A DNA stretch of 9,917 nucleotides from JACRDV01 sp024860865 [NCBI: Methanobacteriota archaeon] (GCA_024860865.1 JACRDV010000109.1:1-9917); one strand, 5' to 3'. Numbered from the stretch's first letter, positions 1 through 6,351 are shown. A program made the numbers and translations. The notes: a model not told the origin generated them from the sequence alone.

Positions 1-261
1 CGCAAAAAAGAAACCTTCGTGGAAATGATCGCCTTGGGTATCAGATAATTGTCCTAGCTCCTCAAAGAGTGAAACTAGAGTCTCAGCATCTTTAGGATTT
101 TTACACTTCAGCATACTCAACATAAAATAGTCTCTGATGTCACTTAGTATTGCTATGTCTTCCTCTGTAATCGACCCAGTTTGCAACCTATGTTTTAAAA
201 GTTTATCCTGCTTTGAAATTTCTAGTGCAAGCTTCTTTGCTAACTTTTTGTTGGTCATCAT
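1..261 (-). CDS. Unrecognised protein, N-terminal 87 residues (gene runs off left edge)
   Basis: Reading leftwards from two consecutive ATG codons (259-261 and 256-258), the frame stays open for all 87 codons to the window edge, so this is the 5' part of a gene. The protein starts MMTNKKLAKKLALEISKQDK and is charged and predicted mostly helical, with no signal peptide, membrane segment or recognisable catalytic motif in the visible part. I do not recognise the family. The residues around 22-58 (TGSITEEDIAIL, then SDIRDYFMLSMLKCKNPKD) suggest a soluble cytoplasmic helical protein. No Shine-Dalgarno sequence precedes either ATG. An AT-rich stretch at 315-327 could hold its TATA box, giving a leader of about 30 nt. 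The unbroken frame and the codon-like composition support a real gene; the function is unknown. Confidence 0.7.
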   Translation of the reverse strand, partial: MMTNKKLAKKLALEISKQDKLLKHRLQTGSITEEDIAILSDIRDYFMLSMLKCKNPKDAETLVSLFEELGQLSDTQGDHFHEGFFFA

Positions 262-297
262 TTAAATCATTGACTCAGAATCAATCTGATAATTGCA

Positions 298-314
298 TGA
301 GGTGCTAAACCTCA
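298..314 (-). terminator. Small hairpin after the DUF4418 stop codon
   Basis: Fourteen bases past the DUF4418 stop, the minus strand reads TGAGGT-TTAGC-ACCTCA, a perfect 6-bp stem with a 5-nt loop. No T-run follows, so it is not a canonical intrinsic terminator. It may mark the 3' end of the DUF4418 transcript or be chance. The gap between the two genes (262-327) holds nothing else apart from an AT-rich TATA-like stretch at 315-327 for the leftmost gene. Confidence 0.3.
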
Positions 315-327
315 ACTAATTTAAATT

Positions 328-768
328 TCATTCAGTTGGTGTTGTTGGCATTGCTCCTTTTGTAGTGAAAAATCCAACTATAGCAGTGATGACTAGTAAT
401 CCACCTAAAATTTCTAATGCTGGCAAAGTGCCATCGCGGCAGGGCATCCCTGGTGCACACACTCCGATTAGAACAGTTGGTAGAGCTATAACAATTACGC
501 CCAAGGCAGCTAAAATAACATTTAAAACTTTTTTCGTTTCTACCTGCTTACTGGCTATTAGAGCTAGAGCAGAGATAATAATCAAAGCTCCTGCCCCTAA
601 TTCTGACTGAGCTGTCCATGTGCACTTCATAGGTATTATCATTCCCATTTTGGTTTCCATCATTTTGCCATAGTATTCGCAAACTGGTAAGATATACCGT
701 GGAACAACCATGACAAGAATACCAATTAGTGCAGCCACTCCTCCTAAAATCTTTGAAATTTCTGCCAT
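328..768 (-). CDS. DUF4418 family membrane protein
   Basis: A 146-residue integral membrane protein with four hydrophobic segments, near residues 8-26, 57-73, 82-104 and 117-135. It carries the features I associate with DUF4418: an MKCxWTAxxE motif after the first loop (Cys49) and a VCAPGMPCRDGTLPALEILGG block (Cys104, Cys110) before the last segment, plus Cys30. The paired cysteines in loops suggest metal or redox chemistry, but no function is established for the family. DUF4418 genes are often found with FtsX-type permeases and Fe-S membrane proteins, as here. The start is fixed by an AGGTGG Shine-Dalgarno sequence five bases before the ATG. The gene lies 217 bp after the permease and has its own copy of the repeated promoter/leader cassette, so it is probably transcribed separately from the operon upstream but controlled alike. 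Confidence 0.85.
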   Translation of the reverse strand: MAEISKILGGVAALIGILVMVVPRYILPVCEYYGKMMETKMGMIIPMKCTWTAQSELGAGALIIISALALIASKQVETKKVLNVILAALGVIVIALPTVLIGVCAPGMPCRDGTLPALEILGGLLVITAIVGFFTTKGAMPTTPTE

Positions 769-891
769 AAGACCACCTATTCTTTTGAAATTGACATTAA
801 AGTCTTAAATTTCTTACCAGTTGAAAACGTTCAAAAGAATTGCAAATAATTTTTTAAAAAGAAAGAATTGACTTTTTCTGTTTTTATTATT

Positions 892-980
892 GCCAATACC
901 CGACCAAAAGAACTATAAAATAAAGAATGCGCAAAAGAACGTTTACAATTCCTCTATTTTCTGAGATTGGCAATTATTAA
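892..980 (-). pseudogene. Degenerate tail of the winged-helix gene, copy A
   Basis: Aligned to the 3' end of the intact winged-helix gene (7948-8958), this stretch retains ATAATTGCCAATCTC against its ATTATAGCTGACTTA (encoding IIANL versus IIADL), then AGAGGAATT followed by TAAA and CGT in register, and finally the TTTGGTC segment. The frame is broken by an in-frame TAG and an indel, and the original stop codon has become TGG. It begins six bases after the FtsX permease stop codon. It is the most decayed of the three severed tails, and the homology call rests on short matches in the right order. Confidence 0.55.
913..920 (-). promoter_or_regulatory. TATA-like box for the DUF4418 gene
   Basis: TTTTATAG lies at exactly the offset (7 bp before GGTC) occupied by CTTTAAAA in copy B and ATTTAAAG in copies C and D. 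An archaeal start site about 25 nt downstream would fall near 888-890, giving a leader of about 120 nt. Copy A has lost its coding sense yet keeps a good TATA box, which favours promoter function. Confidence 0.55.
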
Positions 981-985
981 GGTTT

Positions 986-2155
986 TTAATTATTTTTTGA
1001 TGAAACATCTCGATATTCTAATATGTTACCATAGATTGGATAAAGAGCCGCTAGAAGGCCGGTTAGAATAGCAAAAATCAAGCTAGATACAATCAATGAA
1101 CCAATATAAAGAGAAGTTGGCCACAGATACGGGACCCTTAATGAGGCTACAATTAAATTTTTAAAACTGTAGGCAATTGTTGTACAAAAAATAATTCCTA
1201 AAAATCCTCCAATAGTTGTTAGTAAAATTGCTTCCAATACGATTAATTTAAAAATTAAGCCCTGAGAGGCACCCTTAGCTCGAAGTGATCTCATCTCGTT
1301 ACGGCGCCCATTAATTATTCCAGAAAAAGCAATGCAGATTGTTAGTAAAGATATTGCCCAAAGAATGCTACCTACAATGAGTGAATTTTGTCTTAAACTC
1401 CTTAATTGGTGTTTAACCGAATCTCTTAATTTATCTGCAGTTATTATAGACACATCAGAAAGGTTGGAAGTTATAAATTCGGCTACTTGCTCAGATTTTT
1501 CGCTTGATTTAATTTGAACGAGCACAACAGAAACGGGTTTAACATCTTTTAGCCCAAAGTTTTCATAAATCGTTTCTATTGGCATAAATACGGCCCTATC
1601 AAGGCCAATTCCCGTAGGCTTAAGAATTCCAACGACTTTAAATGAACAGTTATAAAATTTAACTGAATCTCCTATATTATACCAAACTTCGCTGCCAATA
1701 ATAATTTCATTTTTATTTAGCGGTTTTTTTAGATTTGTTTTTAAAAAAGAAGTTATAGTAAAATCTGTTTTTGAGTTGAAACCTATCAAAAACATGCTCC
1801 CAGCAGTACAGCACTCAGCTTCTAAAGATTCAAGGAATAACAAAGATGAAGTTTTTTTAACTCCTGGAATTGCTGCTACTTGTTGTTCAATGCTTCCATT
1901 CATTGAAAAAATAGCTGGCTCGCCAATTACTAAGGCAGTTTGCATCTGTGTTTCGTATCCTTTAGGACCTACCACTAAGTCAGCACCTAATACAGAAGTC
2001 CCTGTTTGTAAACCATTTTCTATACTTTTAACAAACAATGTTGTTGAAAATAAAATTCCCACTGCTACTGCAGCACTAAAAATAATAATTGCGGTTTCAA
2101 ATGATGCGCGCTTGAGGTTTTGTTTTATCAGATAAAAGAGACTAAAACTATCCAT
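986..2155 (-). CDS. FtsX/MacB-type ABC transporter permease
   Basis: A 389-residue permease with MacB topology: an N-terminal membrane helix (about residues 21-43), a large extracytoplasmic domain, and three C-terminal helices (about 258-278, 302-328 and 348-373). Family hallmarks include LGADLVVGPKG after helix 1, the GSEVWYNIGDSVKF and FKVVGILKPTG blocks of the periplasmic core, and RRNEMRSLRAKGAS before the second helix. A Cys-Cys pair sits in the extracytoplasmic domain (GAECC-like context, residues 115-116), consistent with metal or disulfide chemistry. A frame-consistent GTG lies at 2174-2176, but it lacks a Shine-Dalgarno sequence. The ATG at 2153-2155 has AAAGGT about seven bases upstream and gives a more typical N-terminus. 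It is the last gene of the 3905-986 operon. No ATPase partner is in the window. The substrate is unknown. Confidence 0.85.
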   Translation of the reverse strand: MDSFSLFYLIKQNLKRASFETAIIIFSAAVAVGILFSTTLFVKSIENGLQTGTSVLGADLVVGPKGYETQMQTALVIGEPAIFSMNGSIEQQVAAIPGVKKTSSLLFLESLEAECCTAGSMFLIGFNSKTDFTITSFLKTNLKKPLNKNEIIIGSEVWYNIGDSVKFYNCSFKVVGILKPTGIGLDRAVFMPIETIYENFGLKDVKPVSVVLVQIKSSEKSEQVAEFITSNLSDVSIITADKLRDSVKHQLRSLRQNSLIVGSILWAISLLTICIAFSGIINGRRNEMRSLRAKGASQGLIFKLIVLEAILLTTIGGFLGIIFCTTIAYSFKNLIVASLRVPYLWPTSLYIGSLIVSSLIFAILTGLLAALYPIYGNILEYRDVSSKNN

Positions 2156-2205
2156 CAAAAAGACCTTTAAATACACAGTATAGGTGTTTCAAGCAAAATC
2201 CGAAA

Positions 2206-2433
2206 TCAACGAAATAATTTCTTTAAATTGAGCCTAAAGGAGCTTCCTAGCTGTTTTAATCTGGTCTTAAAGTAATAAGCTAGCACGAAAGGACCAAATA
2301 ATAAGCAACCCCCACAACTCGTACAGATACCTCTACATGCTGTGCTGAATATGGTTACAAATGAGAAAGAAGAAAGAAAAAATATAACGCTTGTTATTCT
2401 TTCACGAAAGTATTTTTTAATGTTTCTCAGCAA
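2206..2433 (-). CDS. Small cysteine-rich membrane protein
   Basis: A 75-residue protein with a basic N-terminus, a hydrophobic segment at about 14-31, a CRGICTSCGGC motif (Cys33, 37, 40, 43) and a second short hydrophobic stretch at about 44-54, ending in a basic tail. The CxxxCxxCxxC spacing at the membrane edge looks fit for a metal or Fe-S site; the family is not recognised. The start codon is TTG, one base after the TGA of the Fe-S gene, with GAGGA seven bases before it, so translation is probably coupled. The position between the Fe-S protein and the permease, the same strand and the conserved-looking Cys motif argue for a real gene despite its size. It could be an accessory subunit of the neighbouring redox protein. 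Confidence 0.65.
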   Translation of the reverse strand: MLRNIKKYFRERITSVIFFLSSFSFVTIFSTACRGICTSCGGCLLFGPFVLAYYFKTRLKQLGSSFRLNLKKLFR

Positions 2434-2434
2434 T

Positions 2435-3346
2435 TCAGGGTCCTCTTGAAAAACTTAGGGCTCCATGATTGCATTCAATAATACATTCCTTACACATATT
2501 GCATAAGTGCCGATCTATTTTAATAGACCCTGATTGTATTGCCCATACAGGACAGGAATTTTTACAATGCCAGCAATCATTACATTTCGATTGGTCTACT
2601 CTTATTTTATAAGTGAATCGTAACTTAGAGCCTAAGAAATGCAATAGAGATTGTAAAGCTCCAGCTGGACAGAAAAAGTTGCAGAATCCTCTTCCACCCT
2701 GCATAAAAATTCCAAAAACGAAAAGCCAGAGAAATAATGTTATGAGCGCGGCTGATGTCCAATGGCCGAAAAACAAATCGCGTAGGTCAAGAAGAAATGC
2801 ACCCTCAATTATTCTATTTGTTAAAGCAAAGTTGCAATAAGAACAGCATACGCTGCTGAATTTAGCTTTAATTACATCACTGAATTTAATACCTACCGCT
2901 AGTGTAACAAATGCAGCAAGGAAGCCATATCTGATCGCAGTAGGACTTGCATTGCTTAAGTTCATCTTAAACTTAGATGGCACTAATCTGCTTAAAGATT
3001 CTGTAAAAGAGCCGGCCGGACATAGCCAACCGCAGAAAAGTGGTCCAAATAGAAAGGCAATTGGGAGGAGAACAAGAATCATACCGCGTAATGGATAAAC
3101 TGCCACTCTCTCTAAAATATCCCCATTAAATATCCAATCAACCGTCATTCTTAAACATGTAGAATGTATATCTGGTATATCTGTGCTAGCCTGCTGCCAT
3201 GCGGGATTATTTGTAGTCCCCATTAAATATAGACCTGTTCTAGCCACTAAGGCAAATGGAGAAACTAATAGTAGAAACCCAACTATAAACATAAAGTATC
3301 TTAGCCAATTCCTCTTCAATTTTTTAATCTTTGATTCAATATTCAT
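2435..3346 (-). CDS. NapH-like membrane 4Fe-4S protein
   Basis: A 303-residue polytopic membrane protein with predicted segments at about 16-36, 86-106, 137-153 and 198-216. It has two CxxxCP motifs at the ends of membrane segments (FCGWLCPAG, Cys105/109; FCNFFCPAG, Cys222/226), as in NapH, NosR and related electron-transfer proteins. The C-terminal ferredoxin domain has CxxCxxCxxxCP (Cys255, 258, 261, 265) and CxxCxxCxxxC (Cys282, 285, 288, 292), predicting two 4Fe-4S clusters; the second lacks the usual Pro. An additional VCCSYC motif (167-171) is unusual and echoes the CC pair in the permease. The likely role is passing electrons across or along the membrane. The ATG lies four bases after the upstream stop with no visible Shine-Dalgarno, implying translational coupling. 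The electron partner is not identified. Confidence 0.85.
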   Translation of the reverse strand: MNIESKIKKLKRNWLRYFMFIVGFLLLVSPFALVARTGLYLMGTTNNPAWQQASTDIPDIHSTCLRMTVDWIFNGDILERVAVYPLRGMILVLLPIAFLFGPLFCGWLCPAGSFTESLSRLVPSKFKMNLSNASPTAIRYGFLAAFVTLAVGIKFSDVIKAKFSSVCCSYCNFALTNRIIEGAFLLDLRDLFFGHWTSAALITLFLWLFVFGIFMQGGRGFCNFFCPAGALQSLLHFLGSKLRFTYKIRVDQSKCNDCWHCKNSCPVWAIQSGSIKIDRHLCNMCKECIIECNHGALSFSRGP

Positions 3347-3350
3347 ATGA

Positions 3351-3905
3351 TCAACTGAGAATAACTGTTATTGGTAAAAACGCCAACTCTTTCTTTGTTT
3401 CAACATCAATGACTTTTAAGCCACCGCTGTATATCACGCCACTTGATGTGCCTTGTGGGATATGAAACTCAATATCTATGCCCATTCTCTGATTAGGCAG
3501 TATTGGTTTTTCGAGCTCAATTGTAGATTTATTCTTAAGTACCCAAGGCACATGCGGTTTTCCTTCAACCCACTCAAAAGGAATTGTGCAGTTAACTAGA
3601 ACCAACTGAATTGTGTAAGGCTTCTTCCCTTTATTTCTCAGTTCATGCGTGCCAACTTCAACTATCTGAGGACAGAAAATAGATTTGGGTAAACCTTGCT
3701 TGCTAACATATACCTCAACTTTTCCAGGGGATGCTCCTGGATACATACCCATCCCGACAGGCATTCCCTTAGCAGCTGGAAAATTCATCCTGAAGTGCAC
3801 AGCCTCAGATTGCGCCTTACTTGCGCGATAAAAGCCAGCGCCTAGCGTAAATCCGAACGCGAGTATAAATAATACAGTTATAGCGATTATGCGTTTGTAT
3901 TTCAT
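3351..3905 (-). CDS. Exported Met-rich beta-sandwich-like protein
   Basis: A 184-residue protein with a short basic N-terminus and one hydrophobic segment (about 6-24), a signal peptide or anchor, so most of it is outside the membrane. The mature part begins with HFRMNFPAAKG then MPVGMGMYPG (Met40, 48, 52, 54), a methionine-rich patch of the kind seen in extracytoplasmic copper sites. It continues as alternating beta-strand-like segments with Cys78 (IFCPQ) and Cys106 (LVNCTIPFEW), which may form a disulfide or ligate metal. I do not recognise the family. An AGGA sits six bases before the ATG. It is the first gene of the 3905-986 operon and has a copy of the cassette leader directly upstream. 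A secreted metal-binding or assembly factor for the neighbouring Fe-S/permease proteins is inference. Confidence 0.7.
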   Translation of the reverse strand: MKYKRIIAITVLFILAFGFTLGAGFYRASKAQSEAVHFRMNFPAAKGMPVGMGMYPGASPGKVEVYVSKQGLPKSIFCPQIVEVGTHELRNKGKKPYTIQLVLVNCTIPFEWVEGKPHVPWVLKNKSTIELEKPILPNQRMGIDIEFHIPQGTSSGVIYSGGLKVIDVETKKELAFLPITVILS

Positions 3906-3923
3906 TCAAATTCCTAATTTGAA

Positions 3924-3993
3924 GGTAAGAAATGAATCGAACAAATTCGATTCACAATTTTTAAAGCGTATTTTTCTAATAAAATACCTTACC
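3924..3993 (-). promoter_or_regulatory. Structured leader of the Fe-S/FtsX operon
   Basis: The minus strand folds into an outer helix GGTAAG/CTTACC (3988-3993 with 3924-3929) enclosing two hairpins: a 7-bp GTATTTT/AAAATAC stem (3968-3987) and a perfect 8-bp GAATCGAA-TTTG-TTCGATTC stem (3934-3953). The three helices stack end to end into a compact multibranch element 19 nt before the start codon. Copy D (7814-7873) has the same outer helix and first hairpin and a different but paired second hairpin. A riboswitch-like or translation-control element is possible; the fold is hand-predicted. Confidence 0.5.
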
Positions 3994-4066
3994 AGTTGAA
4001 AACGTTCAAAAAATAAATAAAAACTTTTAAAAAAGAAGAAATAATCTTTAAAAGCTTAATTACGCG

Positions 4067-4158
4067 TCAGTATCTGACCAAAGAAATTTTAAAGAAAGCT
4101 TTTGTGCTATTCAGCTTTAAAATTGCTCCAACAATTATCCGATTCACTTTTAGGTCTT
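4067..4158 (-). pseudogene. Degenerate tail of the winged-helix gene, copy B
   Basis: In one frame the minus strand reads VNRIIVGAILKLNSTKAFFK then ISLVRY and TGA (stop 4067-4069). The intact gene ends VSRIIADL, GRGILKREPYKKTFK, VSLVRY. A one-base shift separates this from an upstream RRPK matching SRPK. No start codon or upstream domain is present, so this is a severed, mutated 3' end. The rest of the gap (about 4160-4343) shows no ORF, tRNA or clear motif. Confidence 0.7.
4087..4094 (-). promoter_or_regulatory. TATA-like box for the Fe-S/FtsX operon
   Basis: CTTTAAAA sits 7 bp before GGTCAG, the same offset as in the other three copies. The predicted start site is near 4062-4066, at the end of the GTCAG-ATA-CTGAC dyad (4067-4079), giving a leader of about 160 nt. 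A dyad between the TATA box and the start site is a usual position for an archaeal repressor operator. Confidence 0.45.
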
Positions 4159-4343
4159 CTTAGTTACTTAAAAGACCATTTGGCTTTAGCGTACATCAGT
4201 TTCTCATATTAAAATTATTCTGAACACATAAATGATAATTCCTTTGTGAATTACAAAAAGTAGGATGACATCAACTGGCAAACTAACTACTGTAATATTT
4301 GCAGTAAAACTATAATTCTGACTGAAGCTAGTTGCAATTATCG

Positions 4344-4383
4344 CAAAAAAATAAACAAAAAATAAAAAAATAGTCTGTCTTTT
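4344..4383 (-). terminator. T-rich terminator after the S-layer gene
   Basis: Directly after the TAA stop the minus strand carries successive T-tracts (TTTTTTTATTTTTTG, then TTTATTTTTTT, within 4344-4376). Runs of T are the main intrinsic termination signal in archaea, and several in a row are expected behind a highly expressed surface-layer gene. Confidence 0.65.
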
Positions 4384-6105
4384 TTAGAGTTTAGCTATCA
4401 AATCTTCTACAGCTTTGCGAGTTCCTGCGCGAGTTGCTCCTGCAACAATCAATACATCCTTGCCTGTTCCGTATGGGTTGGCAAGATATTCAACTGCCCC
4501 ATCAGTAGCAGTCCAGCTAACCTTTGAAATGCCCCTGTCGACTAAGTCTTTGACTAGTGCATTTGCTTCTGATCCACCGACTAAGACTATATTATAAGTT
4601 GCTTTGGTTGTAGCTGTAATTTCGGTGTCAAGCACTGCAATTGTTTTTGCAATATCATATCGGGCACTTGTTGAAACTGCTATACCAGTTGCCTTTGCAA
4701 GGTCTTTAATCTCTCCTTTGCCAGTGGTTTCAGTGCGCACCTTAATCCTGTAGGATTTAGCATCCGTACTTGGGAATATAATCTTAATGTTCCCTGGAAG
4801 TGCAAAAGTACTACCTGTAGTAAGGCTGTTAACATCAGTTGGAGGCCCATATAGTGTTATTGATTTGATCATCTTATAGCCATCAGCATTTAACAAACCT
4901 ACGCCACCTGCGCCTTTGGGGTAAGTCCAAGTAGAGAATTTCCAACCAGCAATGACTTCATTGCCCTGAATCCATTCTACCATGCTGGTTGCAATTGTTA
5001 CTTCAGCGCTTTTTATTGTTGTACCTAGAAAGACGCTATGGACAACTACAACAACTTCGTCTCCGTATTTTACAACTTCACCTGCTTTTGCATACCCTGA
5101 CTTAATAACAACTCCATCTTTTATGATCTCAACGTATGCCTTGTCGACGCCACCACTTGACATTATATCTACTAGCTTTATTGAGTAAACGCCAACGGTT
5201 GTACTTTCGCCAAGGCTGAGAATTACTTTTGCTTTAGCAGTGGAACCAATTTTTAGATTTCCGCTATAAGTGCCATCTGATGTATTAACGAAAATGTAAT
5301 CTTTTCCTCCGATTTTAAACGGAGAATACTGGGGTATTGGAGAATCCTTGTCTGCTAGAGATGTGCTACTGCCACTTGTGTAATTAACTGTTCGGAGGGA
5401 GTAGTATATTTGACCTGCGATGACATCTACATGAGGGGCTGTTGTGTGTGAGCTAGCTGAATTGCACATCTCCCATCTGAAGGCTGATGCTGGTATTGTT
5501 ATGTTTTCCCATCTGCCTGGTTTGGTAGAAGTATAAAAAGTTGTGCCACCAGGCGAGTTGGGATTAGTGCTGCTGTATTTATAAAATACTTTGTAAAGAC
5601 CACCAAGTGGGAATGTAAGTTTCCTGCTAGTATTAATAACAGTAGCGGCACTGATATTTTGCGTTGAAACTATGTAACGGCCTCCGATTTTTATCTCCCA
5701 ATAAGCACCATCAGCTGCTTCCGGATATTGTGTTTTGTTACTAAACCAAGCTGTATTCAAATTTGTTACCCCGGTATTGTTCGTCCCAAACATAACAATC
5801 TCTGGGGTTTCGTAGTAGCCAGTTAACTCAACCGCACTTGGGTCAGCTGTAACAGTTGAAGTTAGAAACGCAAGGTTTCCTATCTGAGCTGCAATATCTG
5901 CACCAGCAATTGTATCGCTAGCTCCACCAGGGGCTTTCTCACCGACAACTACTACACTAGAAGGAGCGCCTGTAGTCTTGTTAATGAAGCCAAATTTTGT
6001 ATAGTCTCCTTCGTAAGCAACTGGAGCAGCAACAGCACCAGCAAATGTGATACCAAGCATCAAAGCACTCGTAGCTGCAGCAGTGATTTTTCTGAAAACG
6101 CTCAT
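4384..6105 (-). CDS. S-layer glycoprotein
   Basis: A 573-residue exported protein of the archaeal S-layer family found in methanococci, Thermococcales and related archaea. A signal peptide (MSVFRKITAAATSALMLGIT, cleavage near residue 26-28) is followed by the N-terminal domain, recognisable by SVVVVGEKAPGGASDTIAGA and the following IAAQIGNLAF. The middle has the typical block KVILSLGESTTVGVYSIKLV, then GVVIKSGYAKAGEVVKYGDE. The C-terminal domain ends VLIVAGATRAGTRKAVEDLI with the preceding NPYGTGKD loop. Sequons such as NKT, NNT, NIS, NTS, NIT and NYT indicate N-glycosylation. There is a single Cys (WEMCNS). The start is fixed by AAGGAGGT (6112-6119). It is monocistronic: it has its own promoter/leader cassette and T-rich terminators. 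It would form or anchor the cell's surface lattice. Confidence 0.92.
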   Translation of the reverse strand: MSVFRKITAAATSALMLGITFAGAVAAPVAYEGDYTKFGFINKTTGAPSSVVVVGEKAPGGASDTIAGADIAAQIGNLAFLTSTVTADPSAVELTGYYETPEIVMFGTNNTGVTNLNTAWFSNKTQYPEAADGAYWEIKIGGRYIVSTQNISAATVINTSRKLTFPLGGLYKVFYKYSSTNPNSPGGTTFYTSTKPGRWENITIPASAFRWEMCNSASSHTTAPHVDVIAGQIYYSLRTVNYTSGSSTSLADKDSPIPQYSPFKIGGKDYIFVNTSDGTYSGNLKIGSTAKAKVILSLGESTTVGVYSIKLVDIMSSGGVDKAYVEIIKDGVVIKSGYAKAGEVVKYGDEVVVVVHSVFLGTTIKSAEVTIATSMVEWIQGNEVIAGWKFSTWTYPKGAGGVGLLNADGYKMIKSITLYGPPTDVNSLTTGSTFALPGNIKIIFPSTDAKSYRIKVRTETTGKGEIKDLAKATGIAVSTSARYDIAKTIAVLDTEITATTKATYNIVLVGGSEANALVKDLVDRGISKVSWTATDGAVEYLANPYGTGKDVLIVAGATRAGTRKAVEDLIAKL

Positions 6106-6243
6106 TTTATACCTCCTTATAGTTATTGAGCATTTTTTGTTACAGGTAATACAGCAAAAATACCTTACCAGTTGAAAGCGTTCAAGAAAAAATTGAAAAG
6201 CAGTTAAAAGGAAAATAAATTTACAGAGAAACTTAGTAATGCG

Positions 6244-6351
6244 TCAATACCTGACCAGAGAAACTTTAAATGTCTTTTTGTATGGTTCACGCTTTAGAAT
6301 TCCTCTGCCTTCCAAGTCAGCTATAATCCGGCTTATTTTTGGCCTTGAAAA
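6244..6351 (-). pseudogene. Severed 35-codon 3' end of the winged-helix gene
   Basis: The minus strand reads FSRPKISRIIADLEGRGILK then REPYKKTFKVSLVRY and TGA. It differs from the end of the intact gene at one residue (I for V) plus silent changes and a different stop codon (TGA instead of TAA). Homology stops abruptly at 6352; upstream sequence has no start codon or remaining domains. It cannot make a full winged helix and would not be expressed unless read through. Mostly silent differences suggest that it diverged while still coding or was refreshed by gene conversion. Confidence 0.85.
6264..6271 (-). promoter_or_regulatory. TATA-like box for the S-layer gene
   Basis: ATTTAAAG lies inside the severed winged-helix tail, 7 bp before GGTCAG. 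The expected start is near 6240, giving a leader of about 135 nt ending in AAGGAGGT. If correct, the S-layer promoter is built from codons once encoding TFKVS. Alternatives are AT-rich stretches nearer the palindrome (for example AAATTTATTTT around 6215-6225). Confidence 0.45.

Larger units (their letters stand above)
787..980 (-). repeat. Cassette copy A: leader of the DUF4418 gene
   Basis: First of four related segments (A 787-980, B 3924-4158, C 6145-6352, D 7814-8058). On the minus strand, copy A contains a TATA-like TTTTATAG (913-920), GGTCGGGTATTGGC (892-905), a 57-bp AT-rich spacer and TTGAACGTTTTCAA running into CTGGTAAG (813-834). The palindrome ends 52 bp before the DUF4418 ATG. Just downstream, 787-813 can form a hairpin with GAAATT/AATTTC and inner GAC/GTC pairs. 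The order and spacing match the other copies, so common descent is well supported. Confidence 0.8.
3924..4158 (-). repeat. Cassette copy B: leader of the Fe-S/FtsX operon
   Basis: Contains the aligned parts in order on the minus strand: winged-helix tail remnant, TATA-like box (4087-4094), GGTCAGATACTGACGC (4064-4079), a 54-bp AT spacer, TTGAACGTTTTCAA (3996-4009) and GGTAAGGTATTTTATTAG. The stretch from CTGGTAAG through AAAAATACGCTTTAA is identical to copy D over more than 30 bases. The palindrome lies 90 bp before the ATG of the exported protein gene. Confidence 0.85.

Noticed and set aside
1776-2135. 119-codon plus-strand ORF inside the permease gene
   Set aside because: It is antisense to a clear FtsX-type permease and has no family features. 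The same holds for 1332-1517, 2613-2840, 365-610, 4415-4597, 4982-5188 and 9192-9461 in other genes.
2174-2176. GTG start for the permease, seven codons upstream
   Set aside because: No Shine-Dalgarno precedes it, while the ATG at 2153-2155 has AAAGGT at proper spacing and gives a usual N-terminus.
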